64,000 bases of DNA from Ficedula albicollis (GCF_000247815.1 NC_021671.1:27189162-27253161); one strand, 5' to 3'; shown: positions 39,745 through 53,410, numbered from the stretch's first letter. Translations and numbers: made by a program. Notes: generated by a model from the sequence alone, not told the origin.

Positions 39745-42700
39745 GCACAAAGTAATTTGTTCAGTTTTCAGAGTTGCACTGGTCTTCATTAAACCTAAAG
39801 AATTACCTTATAGGAAGGAAGGTTCCTACTTTGCTCCTCGCTTGACAGAAGTGAAAGAACTGTTAGAACTGATCCCCAAAACACAAAGAGTGGTTTTTTC
39901 CCATTGGTTAAATTAAATATTGAAACTAGGCAGGAGGTCCCCCAAAGTTTAGAACACAGGGTAAAAACTGTATTCCAGGGATTTCAAAGCACTTATATTA
40001 GGCTGTAGGTAAGTGGGCTCAAATTTAGCATCAGTGACAGATCCAGAACACAAGATAGGTTTAAAGTTATCCACAAATAAACACATCTACACTGGCAAGT
40101 TCAGCCTGTGAAGGCTATAAAAGGCTGCAGGCTATAAAACTATCTGGTGGAAGGTTGTATACTCCCAGAATACCACTGACATCTAAATATTGTCCTTCAG
40201 TTTAGCATGCCTGAAGCCTGTGAGACCAGCAGTGAAGAAGTGTAGAAGATGGACATGAAAGAATTTCAGCCTTCCCCACAAAATTATTTTTCTCTCAGGT
40301 TTTGTCAGGTTTAGAAAGCTAGAGAAAGGGATCAAAACTTGGGGCAAAACATAGTTCTGAATAAAAAGAAGACAGTCTGAAACTTCTGGGGAGTTACTGG
40401 AAAAGAAATTACAGCTTGCTAAATATCTTTCCATCAAATTTCAAAAATGCTGGATAAAATGTCATGCAGTCCCCAGCCCCAGGATACAATCTCTTTGAAA
40501 TCTGTGGGCAATATCACAAATATGAGATTGGGTATGCTTAGCAGGTACCATCAAGTTTTGTGAGCAGACACAAACATGGATGTTCACACAATAATTAAAT
40601 AAACAGAAAGCAGAGTAGCTGGGAAGATTCCAAACACCACGTCTTATTCACTTAATCACCCTGCAAACACATTTCAGATTATTCTGTTTTTATTAGTTTC
40701 ATGTTAAAATGCAAATCACATACTGTAGTTTTAATGACACAATAAAATAGAAAATAATTTTTGGCATAAAGATCTACTGAGTAGATTTCTCCCCCACCAA
40801 ATTGGCTTGTCCGACACATCCTCTGCTCAGTTTTAGTTCCCTCTCTGCATAGCAGCTCTTTTGGTAGGACGCCAAAGCCTGTCAATTAACAGTAAGCCTA
40901 TCCCTTATGAACAGAAGCAGGGACTGTGATCATGTTCAACTAAGATCAAGGATTAGTAAATCAGCATGGCACCAGATTGCAGGCACTATTTAAACCCCAC
41001 AAGCCTACAAGCCACTGCAGCAATATTATATTCCATCTGGATGTGGAGAACAAAATCTCATAGTTACAGAGGAACTCACTTTTTACCTTTCCTGTGCAGG
41101 CAATTACAAGTCAACTTAAAATGAGCCCTGATTTAATCATGTTGGCTCTCTCAAATGCCAGTTAGGAAATAACCCCATGCTGCCACTGCTGGTATCTTAT
41201 CAAGGACTTTCCATCAAATTACACATATTTCATTACACCTACTATAAACTATAGAAGACTGCATTTTTTCACAAGCAAACCAAATATTGCACCAAAGCTG
41301 GCACAGGGGTTTCTTTTCAGAGCTTGAAGAAGTGTAATGCTATCTCACCCCTTGCCTGGCACATGGGGTTGTTTCTGCCACTTGCTGCGGAGTCAGGCAC
41401 CCTGCACATGGTGAAACGTTTCCTTTACCTGATAAACAGAGTCTGGGCTCAGGCCTTTGACAGAAAATGGCCACCCAGTACAGTGTACATCCCGTGTTCC
41501 CTAAAATCATTCTTTCCCTCAGGGTTTTTAGTTTTTTTTTTCCTCCTTAAGAAAGGCATAGGTTTCTTTTATCCCAGATCAAGTGACAAGAGAAAGAACT
41601 GAGATGTTTGCTGCCAGGTAAAATACAAAGTCATGGAGGTCCGGGGGGATCTCATTCCACAAACCTACTGCCAAGTTGAAAACAAATGATATTATCAGAA
41701 AATGATCACAGAAAGCAAGCCTTGCTCAAAGAAAAACAGTCTTTATTAACCTCTCTTTGAAATTACCTGAAAGCAAAGTCAAAGAACAATGAGGGAGGGT
41801 GACCTCCCTCACTACTGCTGCTCCCACCAACCATCCTCAGCTGGAGCAATGCCTCGTGCCGTGCCAGACTGCTGGTGTCAAAACACTGATAGCTCTGCAG
41901 CCAGAAAAGACACTTGGGCCTTTGGGCAGAGGTTTTGCTTCAACACTAACTCCCTTGCTTAGCAATAATTTTCTTTACCTGAAAATTAAAACAGAGGAAG
42001 CCTGATGCTATTGTTTTCAGCCTTGGTGCCTTTGATTTCTTTTTTCTAGGACAAGCATCATGTGAGGAGGGAGTGAAGCCACCAGCTGAGAGGTCCTAAT
42101 CTAGTGCCCAAAGGGAGTCTTGTGAATTGAACTACATCTGCTTTATAGCAGGCACATGGGCTATTTCTACACACTTGGACTCCAGAATGTGTCGTTTCTT
42201 GGTCTTGGTGGCTTCTGTAGCCACTTTGCTGTAGCATACTGAGATGAAAGCCCAGCAGCAGCCAGCCCCTCTCCTCCTTCCCTCCCTCCCTCTTGTCCAG
42301 TTTCCAGGTGAAAGGCAGACATGCACCCAGGAATGCCCATGGCACTGCCCAGACAGATATCATTTGGCATCAGCAGAGGACCACAACATAAGGGATGTGT
42401 GTCCAGGCATATCGTGTATATTTGCACTTTTGCTTGGGATTCATCTGTCCTAACCTAATAGATCTGACAGTTAAATGTCTCCCCCTAAACTAGCCACAGC
42501 TGGTTGCTTGTGTAATCGCAAAAGAGAAAGAAGCATTTTGAAGGTGTGATTCAGGCCATCTTAAAGCAGATGCCAAAAATAGGGTCAAATTCTCTTCCAA
42601 TTAAAATAAAGGCAGTCAGGGAGATGAGTGCATATATTCTGTGGATATCTAAAGACAGCAGATAGAAGTTCTAGTCTTTGTGACTCAGCAGCATGGCCCC

Positions 42701-45119
42701 CTTCGCTGATCACCTGGAGTTTACTGGGATGAGTGATTTAAAGTCATTGTGCTGTTAAGGACAACAATTAATCTGAGGTTCCAAATAAAATAAAATTAAT
42801 GTCAATTATTTACTTCCACATTGCACACAGACCCTGAAACAAAGGCTGGAGAGTGCAGATTCCTGCAATTCACTGCAGGACATATTAACCAGACCCAACT
42901 GCTTTTGACCTCTTTAACAAGTATCCCACCAAAACCAATTAGCAAATCAGGTTTCCTCCTCCCTCAGAGTGCTCAGTTCAGAAATCCCTCTTACTCAGGA
43001 CTTCCCTGTGGGCAACATGGCTATCAGCATGGATATTAAGCATCAATCATCTTTTTGCACATCTGCTGTGCTGTAAAGGAATTTCTGTTTTTTAAATGCT
43101 TACAAGAGGGAAGGACTGTAAACCTCTCAATCTCTTTATTAAAAGCATTTTAAATTATGCTGCCAGTCATCCTTCATGGAAGAGCCATTGAAATCCCTAT
43201 GCATAGCAGTGTTTCTTCTAGTGACAAGTCTAAAAAGAGACTTTCTTCTATTTCCAATTATGCAGGCACAAGCTCCTTGTTTATAAATACAACTTTCCAT
43301 GTAAATTTAAGTCCAAGTAACCTGGGGACAGCTAGCATATTCTTGAGTACTTTGCTGAAAATGTCACATAAATCATGGTGCAAGCACTGAGTTTTGTCTA
43401 AAAGAATTGTGTCCCATGTCTGTCGTGACAGAGGGACTATTTTAGGAGAAGAGCTTTCTTAAAAATCAGGACCTTTAATTTAATCGATACCTGAAGTTCA
43501 CTTAAAAGAAAAGAGTCGCCATGCAAATGAATTATTTCTAGTGATACCATCAGGTTTGTCCCTTTAAATTGTACTTGCAAGAGAAAAATAATTTGTCTCA
43601 TTTGATGCTTAAGCTACATAATTGCTCAGATGGACATTTATTGGCTTGCCTGGTGTCTGATGGTCTCTGAGCAGCTAAGTAAGAGAAAGGAAATGAGCAG
43701 GCTGCAGAAGTTCTGATTGTGAAACAATTCCTCTTTGGAAGTGTTACCATGCCAAGTGAAAATACAAGAACTGAATGTAATTTGGCATTGCTAGAACTTG
43801 TTAGTGCTTTTTCTTCTCTTAGCAGTATCCTCATGTGACAGGATTTGGTTATGAGGAAACTCCTAGAGCAATGCTCTATCAGCTCCGTAAGGACTTTCAA
43901 AGCCTGTCTAAAAAGAGGGAGGAGAGATGGCAAAGGGAATGGAGATCTACAGGAAAAATACAACGAAGCCTGGTGTAGCTTTCCCAGTTCCCTTTAAAGC
44001 CAAGATGTAAATGCCAAAAGCTCCTCTGTGCCCTTGAATTCTCAAACTATGAAGTAAATGTACACAACCCCTTTTTCTACCCCCACCGTGCAGAAAAACC
44101 CTTCTATTACTGAATTCTATTTATGTGTCTTAGTAGAAGACATAAAAAAAAATTTAGAAAGTATCCGTTGCCAAGTACGATGGTATTTTCAGCAGAAATT
44201 TATCATTTTATTTGTTAACTAAAGGCTGAAATAATAATCACTAATGCTATCAGCTGATGGGTAGCATTTGTGTCAAACAGCAAAAGCTACTAACAAGCAG
44301 TACTACAGTTTCATAACAGGAGCTTTTAGTCAAACAAAAAATCCCCATAGGTTTTAGGATTTTTTTTTCCTGCCGATCTTATGCTGAGCTTATCAAGCTG
44401 AGCAGTCATGGAATCAATCTCACTGAGGAGCTGCAATTTCTCCCCAATTCATGAAGCTTAAAATCACAGCTTTGGCAGCAGCCCTCCCACCCACCCACAG
44501 CTTTCATGGATCCAGATATAATGTAATTTTATTTTTATCCTGTATGGTTTTACATGGAAACTCAAAAATACATTTGTAGCATCACACAGTGTCTGAGAAA
44601 GCAGCAGGAAAGCAAATTCTGCATTTACAAGTTCAGAGAGATCTTTCAAATACTCCAGTCACCAATGCCTTTTGGGGGGCACGAGCAAGAAAGGAAAAAA
44701 GCACCTTTTTATTTGTGGGTAGATGACAAACTGATTGGATCTACCTTCTACTCTGGTGTTGATTCCCTTATCTTGATGGACTATTTATACAGCTGTAAAA
44801 CCACAGGTCTGCTGAAATCCTGGTTATACCCGTCCTCTATGCCCAAGGAAGCTCAAGCATCCCAACTCCCTTTTAATGGATGTCAGTTTACAATGTTTTT
44901 AATACCTCCAGTAATAATGAAGTCTCCCAGTGTTATTCCAGTATTTCTGCTTCCAGAATTGGCAGGTTTTTCCTGTGTCTGTCCTGAATTTGTATTTGAT
45001 GCAGTGTTAAGTCTGTGTAACTCATCTTAGACAAGAACAGTTTAGTCCATCCCTGCTGCAGCCTTTCATGTGCTTACAAACCTGCCATGCCACACCCCAG
45101 TGTTCACTCAGTTAGTTCA
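39745..45119. other. Non-coding stretch, no gene recognised
   Basis: 5.4 kb of AT-rich unique DNA. No repeat family was recognised with confidence. A 158-codon plus frame at 44554-45030 abuts the CR1 fragment and may be fortuitous. Other frames are 121 codons or less with no domain. Confidence 0.4.
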
Positions 45120-45470
45120 AGCAGACTTGAGATGCTGTTTTCTGGAGTTCTGACCACTTTCACTGTTCCCCCTCCAATTACTCTTCCTGAAATGTGGCAT
45201 CCCAAACTGGACACAGCATTTCATACAAGGCCTTGCTAATGCAGAGCAGAAGAGGAGAACTGGAGATGATGTGTGCTATATTGCTATTTATATTCCCACC
45301 CTTTTCAGTTTATCTCCTATTTGCCAGGAACATTTGAATTCTATTCCTGGACCAGCATGCCGGCATCTCCTCTCAAGTTTTTGCTTATTTGCAAATGTAT
45401 TGAATGCAGTAGCTATGCTATCATTTAGGCTGTTAATGAAAACTGACCCAGATCACTGACACTCAGCTGC
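45120..45470 (-). mobile_element. Old CR1 LINE fragment
   Basis: The plus strand reads CTGAAATGTGGCATCCCAAA...GGACACAG at about 45187-45225 and TTTGCAAATGTATTGAATGC...GTTAATGAAAACTGACCCAG at 45388-45450. These match, in reverse orientation, the stretch of avian CR1 that reads like a CTGTGTCC...CTGGGC block and the upstream reverse-transcriptase end. The copy is heavily diverged and has no intact frame. The match is from memory of CR1 consensus, not a search. Confidence 0.5.
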
Positions 45471-46463
45471 TCTTTTTCAGTGTAGTCAAACATGTCATTT
45501 CACGGTGGGAAAGCACAGAAAATATTATTTTCTCTTTAAATCTCTGAGTACACATGTTTTGGTAGTGTTGTTTGTAATGGGACAGAAAGCCTGCATATTT
45601 TATATTAGAACTTTATCAAATTTCAGTGCATATACACTTGAAACCTGGCTTTTGTTTTGTAGAGTGGTTTGGGAGTTTTTTCCGCTCTTCATTTCACTTT
45701 GCTTTTTCTCAGCATAGAATGAATATGATCAAAGGAAATAGTCACCAAGGTGAAAGAATGACTTGTTACAAGACACTTGAAAACTGTTTGCTAAAACTAA
45801 TGTTTTCTTGGTAAATATGTTCAAGGCTAGGAATAAGCAACCTATTCTACCAGGATACTATGTGCAATAGCTGGGCAGGAGAGCAAATACTATAAAAAAC
45901 CAAAAACACCCCAGAATTATTATTCTGCAAACTATGAGAGAAAATTAATTCTCTAATGAGAATTCAAATAGCTGGTTGGGAAGAAACCTGCCATAACAAA
46001 ATTATTTGTAGGGCAATAAATGTTTGAGGGTAAATCCGGGTTAGGTTTAAATGCAGGGTTGGGGTTTAAATGCAGAACATTAACAAACGCTTGCTTAAGA
46101 AATTTCATTGATCATCTCAATTCATTATTTTGTGGTTTTCTCTGGTATAGTTAAATCAAACTCCCACAAAAAAGAGTCGAGGAGGCTGTGATGAGTTCTT
46201 CTCTGAAGGGGACTTTAAGCTGTTGAGACAGAGACATAAAAATTTAGACAGTTGGGTTTTTTTACCATTACCATGACATGAGATTGTTCCTGCAGTCATT
46301 TCTTTTAAGTATGTATCTAAAAATGCTATGAACAGCACCTCCTTCTCCTAGCACAATGCTCATCCATGCTGTCAACTGACCTCACAAACTATGTTTTCAT
46401 ACTCCTAAACTCTATTTTTTTGCTGTGAAATAGCATCCAGGTACAGCACGAGCGGACAATTCC
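45471..46463. other. Non-coding stretch, no feature seen
   Basis: AT-rich unique sequence leading into the 1,419-bp duplication. Confidence 0.5.
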
Positions 46464-47882
46464 CTCTGGAGAGTGGTGACAGCAGACAGGCTGGGTGACA
46501 CTGCCACAACCTGCCTGTTTCCCAAACACAGCCCCAGCCCTCAGACACTGCCACAGGCTGGGGTTTGTGCTGTAAAACCACTGCTCTGGGGGACTGTGGC
46601 AAAGCCCTCTCCTAACTTCTGAAGCCTGGAACTGAAGGAACACATGAAAAATAATAATTAGGTCTAAAGGGACACCACATGGGACCCAGAGGCCTGCCAC
46701 ACGTGGATGTGGCTGGACTGTTTTAGGGAAGAGGATGCTGGAGCAGTGGATAAAGACTTATCTGAGTGACAGAGAGTTTTGGTGATCTACAGAGGGGAAA
46801 TCTCTGAGTCTACATGTAGAAACCCTGTCCTAGGCTTCACTTTTCTCTGGAGATTGAATTTTAGGAATTAAGGGCATTATTTAAAGAATACTGCCTTTGT
46901 CAGCAAAAATTTAGGTTCAGAGTGGGTGTGTAGGTTAGGTGGAATGGTGAAGACTTGCTGGAGCAGTGTCAGATTCTGGGTCCCTCAGCTACAGGCAAAA
47001 GCGAGCTATGTGCACATTGCCCTGAAACAGGGGTGTTTGAGGTCTAAACACACTTCCTAATGAAGTAGGATTTATCCTAGGGAAGATACAGCAACAGTTT
47101 TCAAGTATGTAGAAGACTATTATAAGTATTCACGTTTTATTGATACATCTTGTCCACACATATTTATTGATATGTGTTCTATGAGGGCTGGAAAACATGG
47201 ATTAAACATCAGTGGGAAAACTTCAGGTTAGGAATGACAGATGACACTGCAGGAGAAATGGAGAAGCACTTGGATAGAAGATCAGAGGTGAAAATGGGAC
47301 CTCTAACCTCAGGGCTGCTTAGGAGCAAGTTGGGTGAGACTCCCTAAGCAATTGGAGTGTGTGGATGATTCTGCCTTGGGAATACCTAGCTCAGCCCCTG
47401 AGCTCTATCCATGGCCCTACTGAGGTTCTATGAGTGCTGCTGTGGGGGCATCTCAAGTAGGATAGAGAAATGAGTATTACTGATGAAACAAGAGTCTGCT
47501 CAGAAGCACAGCACTGCATAAAGCAAGGATAGCTCTGTAAAAGCAGGCAAAAGTTCCTTGGGGAACTCTAATCTGTGAGTAGCTACCAAGTCTGGCAAAG
47601 ATTCAGATGTTTTACACAGCCAGCATGTGAAAAAAGCAAGACAAGTTAAAGGTAAACTTCACATTTAGGTGCTGGAATGTGTTCAAAGAGGACCAGAGAA
47701 GATGGGGAAGGTTCTGGAGAACAAGTCTTATGTGGAGTGGCTGAGAGAACTGGGGTTCTTTGCAGTAGCTTCTTTTAAAAAGAAAGAATACAAATATAAA
47801 AAATTGTGAGAGTGCCTACGCTTATTATTACAAGAACTGTCTTCTTTTCTCTAGCAGTATTTCTGTTATTATAACAAAGCAA
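46464..47882. repeat. 1,419-bp direct tandem duplication, copy 1
   Basis: Begins CTCTGGAGAGTGGTGAC at 46464. The same sequence restarts at 47883. Four substitutions were noticed between copies (GGAACAC/GTAACAC, GATGCTGG/GATCCTGG, GTATTCAC/GTACTCAC, ATCTGTGAG/ATCTATGAG) and no indel, about 99.7 percent identity. The unit ends with TATTATAACAAAGCAA in both copies. Confidence 0.95.
47669..47765 (+). mobile_element. CR1 LINE 3' fragment (copy 1)
   Basis: The stretch GGTGCTGGAATGTGTTC...GGTTCTGGAGAACAAG...GGAGTGGCTGAGAGAACTGGGG matches a conserved block near the CR1 3' end. It is truncated on both sides, about 97 bp, and non-coding. It lies inside the 1,419-bp duplicated unit. Confidence 0.7.
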
Positions 47883-49301
47883 CTCTGGAGAGTGGTGACA
47901 GCAGACAGGCTGGGTGACACTGCCACAACCTGCCTGTTTCCCAAACACAGCCCCAGCCCTCAGACACTGCCACAGGCTGGGGTTTGTGCTGTAAAACCAC
48001 TGCTCTGGGGGACTGTGGCAAAGCCCTCTCCTAACTTCTGAAGCCTGGAACTGAAGTAACACATGAAAAATAATAATTAGGTCTAAAGGGACACCACATG
48101 GGACCCAGAGGCCTGCCACACGTGGATGTGGCTGGACTGTTTTAGGGAAGAGGATCCTGGAGCAGTGGATAAAGACTTATCTGAGTGACAGAGAGTTTTG
48201 GTGATCTACAGAGGGGAAATCTCTGAGTCTACATGTAGAAACCCTGTCCTAGGCTTCACTTTTCTCTGGAGATTGAATTTTAGGAATTAAGGGCATTATT
48301 TAAAGAATACTGCCTTTGTCAGCAAAAATTTAGGTTCAGAGTGGGTGTGTAGGTTAGGTGGAATGGTGAAGACTTGCTGGAGCAGTGTCAGATTCTGGGT
48401 CCCTCAGCTACAGGCAAAAGCGAGCTATGTGCACATTGCCCTGAAACAGGGGTGTTTGAGGTCTAAACACACTTCCTAATGAAGTAGGATTTATCCTAGG
48501 GAAGATACAGCAACAGTTTTCAAGTATGTAGAAGACTATTATAAGTACTCACGTTTTATTGATACATCTTGTCCACACATATTTATTGATATGTGTTCTA
48601 TGAGGGCTGGAAAACATGGATTAAACATCAGTGGGAAAACTTCAGGTTAGGAATGACAGATGACACTGCAGGAGAAATGGAGAAGCACTTGGATAGAAGA
48701 TCAGAGGTGAAAATGGGACCTCTAACCTCAGGGCTGCTTAGGAGCAAGTTGGGTGAGACTCCCTAAGCAATTGGAGTGTGTGGATGATTCTGCCTTGGGA
48801 ATACCTAGCTCAGCCCCTGAGCTCTATCCATGGCCCTACTGAGGTTCTATGAGTGCTGCTGTGGGGGCATCTCAAGTAGGATAGAGAAATGAGTATTACT
48901 GATGAAACAAGAGTCTGCTCAGAAGCACAGCACTGCATAAAGCAAGGATAGCTCTGTAAAAGCAGGCAAAAGTTCCTTGGGGAACTCTAATCTATGAGTA
49001 GCTACCAAGTCTGGCAAAGATTCAGATGTTTTACACAGCCAGCATGTGAAAAAAGCAAGACAAGTTAAAGGTAAACTTCACATTTAGGTGCTGGAATGTG
49101 TTCAAAGAGGACCAGAGAAGATGGGGAAGGTTCTGGAGAACAAGTCTTATGTGGAGTGGCTGAGAGAACTGGGGTTCTTTGCAGTAGCTTCTTTTAAAAA
49201 GAAAGAATACAAATATAAAAAATTGTGAGAGTGCCTACGCTTATTATTACAAGAACTGTCTTCTTTTCTCTAGCAGTATTTCTGTTATTATAACAAAGCA
49301 A
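47883..49301. repeat. 1,419-bp direct tandem duplication, copy 2
   Basis: Same length as copy 1 and collinear throughout, ending at CAAAGCAA near 49301, after which the sequence is unique. Confidence 0.95.
49088..49184 (+). mobile_element. CR1 LINE 3' fragment (copy 2)
   Basis: Duplicate of the CR1 piece at 47669-47765, carried along in the 1,419-bp duplication. It is not an independent insertion. Confidence 0.7.
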
Positions 49302-50065
49302 ATCATAATTAACTAGGGACCCAAAGATTCCTCACATTCCAGCTAAATCCTGCAATTTTTCTGTCCAGAAACCCTCACTAGATTTTCTTAGCAAAACTCT
49401 TAAAATCTACATAACAGTGAAGCTTCTGGCCCCAGTCTCCCCAGGAACACGAGCAGTTAAACCTGCATTTACAAAACCAGCAACAAAACTCACACTAACC
49501 CAGGTGTGCTCCCACCCTCCAGTCCTTGATTCTGTGTCACAAAGCCACACGCTCCCCCAGTCAGATGAATTTTGTCTGCAAAGCTGGGCACATGGGTGTT
49601 TTGCAATATTCTTTTAGTCTAACCCAACTACTTTAATTGGTGTGTCAGAACCTTTATTGCTGTCATCGCTCTTCTCTCAGATGTTCACATTAACAAATTG
49701 TTCAGCCTTGATGTGCTGTGTACTTACTAAAAGGAAAACCTTGTTTGCTCCTGGAGATGGTACTTCAGAAATGTAAGCACCTAGAAATGTAGAAATGTCT
49801 TTTGATGAGTTGAGAGTCTTGTTTGTGACTGGATCTCCTACGTAAAGCTGTACCTGCTCTGTGTTTTTCCTGGGACCTGTCCTCTGGCTCTTTTAAGGCT
49901 TGCATTCACTGATCAGTGTCTTAGATCTCTTTTCCTTCTCCATTTCCTTTTCTTCTCCTCACCTCTCCTTCCTTCTTTCCCTTTTTCCGTTCTCATTTTC
50001 CATATTCATAAGAATCTGCCCTTGTCTGTTGCTGATCTGTAAGTCAGCAGCACCTCAAAGACACT
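49302..50065. other. Non-coding stretch, no feature seen
   Basis: Unique sequence with a pyrimidine-rich patch at about 49920-49995. Confidence 0.5.
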
Positions 50066-50524
50066 GAGGTGCTGGAGAGTGTCCAGAGAAGGGCAAAGGA
50101 GATGCTGGAGGGTGGAGCACAAATGCTCTGAGGAGTGCCTGAGGGAGCTGGGGCTCCTTAGCCTGGGGAAAAGGAGGTTCAGGGGGAACTTCATCCCTCT
50201 GTACAAGCACCTGCAGGGAAGCAGAGGTGAGCTGGGTCTTGGTCTCTTCTCCCAAGAAACAAGCAAGAGGAAAGGGCCCAGAGGAAAGTCATTCCAGGGT
50301 CTAGGCTGGATATCAGGAAAAATGTCTCCATGGAAAGGGCTGTCAGTCAGTGGAACAGGCTGCTCAGGGAAGTGGTGGAGTCATCATCACTGGAGGTGTT
50401 GAGAAGGTGTGTAAATGTGGCACTTGGGGACACAGTTTAATCGTGGAGTTGGCAGTTCTGGGTTAATGGTTGGACTTGATGATCTTGAATATCTCTTCCA
50501 ACCTAAATGATTCTGTCATTCAGT
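50066..50524 (+). mobile_element. CR1 LINE, 5'-truncated, with 3' end
   Basis: Reads in order the conserved 3' portion of avian CR1: GAGGTGCTGGAGAGTGTCC, GGGAGCTGGGGCTCCTTAGC, GGTCTTGGTCTCTTCTCCCA, GGAACAGGCTGCTCAGGGAA, GGTTGGACTTGATGATCTTG and CCAACCTAAATGATTCTGTC. It ends with the ATTCTGTCATTC type of terminal octamer repeat, with no poly-A. Only the last part of the reverse-transcriptase region and the 3' UTR remain, as is normal for CR1. The open frames over it are not intact. Confidence 0.92.
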
Positions 50525-52156
50525 AAGCCAGTAAGAATAATTCTAAAAAACAATTCCCATAAAAATACTTGGGATATATCTATGCATTCAAGTGTTATCT
50601 TTTCACATTTTAATGAGCACAAACATAGAAATAATATTTGTAGCATGTACTCATCCTGCAATGAGCTTGGAAAGCTCTCTCCTTAAACTTACATTCTGCA
50701 AACTGTTTTCTAGCTTAATCAATACTTAATATTTTCTCACTGTAGACAGAAGGGAGTGAACCCTTGCACAGGCAAGGCAGAGAAGTACCCAGCTTCCTTA
50801 AAAGAAATAAGGGAATTCAGCGTGCCCTCCCCTCACCCAGCGGCATTTAGCATAAACAAAGGACTACCATAATCACCATTATTCAAGAAAACAACAGAAC
50901 TACCTTTTCTAGTGCACCCTGGTTTTATTCTTCAGGGTACAAGCACATTGCATGTGTGTGTGCACCTGCCTGCACATGCCACATAACTGGGGAGGGGGAA
51001 GTTAGCATGCAGAATAATGTAATTACTCATTCTTGAATAGAAGGATAATTACTGTCACAGAAACCCACATAACTTGCAGATCTTTTTGTTCTTTTTAAGA
51101 TGATAAATACAGTATTTTCCATTTTCTAACAGGATGCATCCTTTTCCTTCTGATTTCCCTTCCCCCCACTTAAACTGAATTACATACATTTCAAATTATT
51201 AACAAGGGTTATCTGTTCCCATACAGGAAAATAAAAGCTTACCTGGATTTTTTTAAAAACTAAAAGTAATTCCATGTCTCTGAAGTCTCTGGTTAGTCAT
51301 TGACTGGGCTGTCACCTGTACCACACCTTCTTTAAGAATGACTTTCAACAGCATATCTAGAAGAGGATGGGGAAAAAGAGGCAGGAGCAGAAAAAGACAC
51401 AGGGACTGAACAAGGCTAAGACTTTTAAAATTCACAGTGTGACTCTCATATTTAAAAGTGATGGTAGCCTCTGTGTGCCTTGTTGTAAGCCACTCACAGA
51501 GCATAATCTGGGGGCAGGTGCTGGGTAAAGCAGTGCAAAAAGAGCAGCCAGGAGCTCACAGCTTCTGACAGCTGGCCAGGTGCCCCCATTCCCTCTTCCT
51601 GCCATCCAGGAAGGCCTTTGGAAATGGAGAGAATTGCCACTGTGTGAGTACCTGTCTGTTTGATTATATTCTCCTAAACAGCTTTATTTAAAAATGTCTT
51701 TTAAGACCTGTTGCCAAACCATAGGCAAGAAGAGTACTTTTTAAAGTATAATCCTCAATGTACTGCCTGACTTTAGGACATTAGGGCAACAGAAGTAGAA
51801 CAGACACTGGGACTGCTTCAATGGGACTTTTTAAGAGCTGCTGACAGAACAAGCCAGCTCTTCTTTAGTGACAGTGATGTTAAGGAAAAATTTCAAAGCC
51901 TCCATGCGAGCCTGGAGCTCACAGACATCTCTATGCCTCTGTAAACAACAGTAGTTTAGATGTCATCTGTTCTTACATCTTCTGGAAAAAGAGATTGAGA
52001 TTATTCCTGCACAGCCAATCCCCACTAAGGTTAGGCTTATATTGCAGTTAGCTTAAAACTGACTGGGTTTTGATGGCTGCATAATTATGACATCACACCA
52101 CTTAATGTAACTGATTTCAGTGTGCATACAGGGATTTTTTCTCCCACCTGTGACCT
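50525..52156. other. Non-coding stretch, no feature seen
   Basis: AT-rich unique DNA with a TGTGTGTGTGCA patch near 50955-50970. No gene or repeat family recognised. Confidence 0.5.
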
Positions 52157-52310
52157 CAGAATCATCAAATTATTTAGGTCAGGAAGGACATCTAAGGTCA
52201 AGTCCAACTGTTAACCCAGAACTGCCAAATCCACACCTAAACCATGTCCCCAAGTGCCACATTTACGTCTTTTCAACAGCTCCAGTGATGGTGACTCCAG
52301 CACTTCCCTG
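52157..52310 (-). mobile_element. CR1 LINE 3' tail, left half of a split copy
   Basis: In reverse orientation this reads AGGGAAGTGCTGGAGTCACC through GTGGCACTTGGGGACATGG, GGCAGTTCTGGGTTAACAG and AACAGTTGGACTTGACC to AATAATTTGATGATTCT, the last approximately 150 bp of CR1. Its 5' boundary falls exactly where the CR1 body at 55207 stops, so the two pieces are one CR1 interrupted by the LTR element between them. Confidence 0.88.
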
Positions 52311-52339
52311 CTGTTGTGGTTTGACGCTGGCCCAACACC

Positions 52340-53265
52340 AGGCACCCACGAGAGGTGCTTGCTCACCCTGCCCTGCCACAGCTGCAGAGAGAGAAAAAAA
52401 AATAAAAATGAAGGGTTCATGAGTTGAGATGAGGACAGAGAGAAAAGGGCAAAACAGGCTCAACTTACAGTGGCAAAGTGAATTTATTACTAACAGAATC
52501 AGAGGAGGATAATGAGAGGTAAAATAAGCCCTTAGAACACCTTTTCCTGCCCATCCCATCCCTCCTTCCCACCAACAACACAGGGAGACAGAGTGTGGGG
52601 GTTTTGGGTCAGCTCATCACCGAGATTTTCTTCCACTGCTCCAGGAGAGGAGTCCATCCCCTGTGACACCATGGGGTCCCTCACATGGGAGACAGTTCTG
52701 TGTGAACTGCCCAGCGTGGGTCCATTCTCATGAGCAGCAGCCAAGCCACACCTGGTGCAGTGTGAGTCCCTCCCACGGGCACACAGTGCTCCCAAGACTA
52801 GGCACCCACGAGAGCTGCTCACTCACCCTCTCCTGCCATAGTCGGGCAGAGGAGAGAAAAAACTAACAAAGGGTTCACACACTGAGATAAGGGAACAGGA
52901 GAAAATATGTAAAGGGCAAAACAGACTCAACTCAAGTTGCAAAGTGAATTTATTACTAACAGAATCAGAGGAGGATAATGAGAGGTAAAATAAGCCCTTA
53001 GAACACCTTTTCCTGCCCATCCCATCCCTCCTTCCCACCAACAACACAGGGAGACAGAGTGTGGGGGTTTTGGGTCAGTTCATCACCGAGATTTTCTTCC
53101 ACTGCTCCAGGAGAGGAGTCCATCCCCTGTGACACCATGGGGTCCCTCACATGGGAGACAGTTCTGTGTGAACTGCCCAGCGTGGGTCCATTCTCATGAG
53201 CAGCAGCCAAGCCACACCTGGTGCAGTGTGAGTCCCTCCCATGGGCACACAGTGCTCCCAAGACT
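52340..53265 (-). repeat. About 466-bp tandem duplication of the LTR 3' region
   Basis: Unit A (52340-52799) and unit B (52800-53265) both run from AGGCACCCACGAGAG to CCCAAGACT. The first third differs by several substitutions and about 6 bp of indels. From the TTTATTACTAACAG block onward (52475 and 52941) the copies are nearly identical with offset 466. Each unit carries the reverse complement of AATAAA, so the LTR has two polyadenylation signals. Confidence 0.9.
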
Positions 53266-53410
53266 GCTGCAGTGTGGATCACTCTTCCACGGAGTGCAGT
53301 CCTACAAGCACAGGCTGCTCCAGCCTGGAACAGGACCCCCTCTCTCCCCTGGGTCTCCCACACGACCACAGCCTCCTCCAGCATCCCCCAGCTCCAGTAT
53401 GGGGCTCCTC

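Noticed and set aside
47080..47370. Possible second CR1-type tail inside the 1,419-bp unit
   Set aside because: Only vague similarity to old CR1 tails (GTAGAAGACTATTATAAG and CTTGGATAGAAG); not enough to call without a search.
50006..50402. Frames of 66-107 codons on both strands
   Set aside because: They lie in a 5'-truncated CR1 3' region and are not intact LINE protein.
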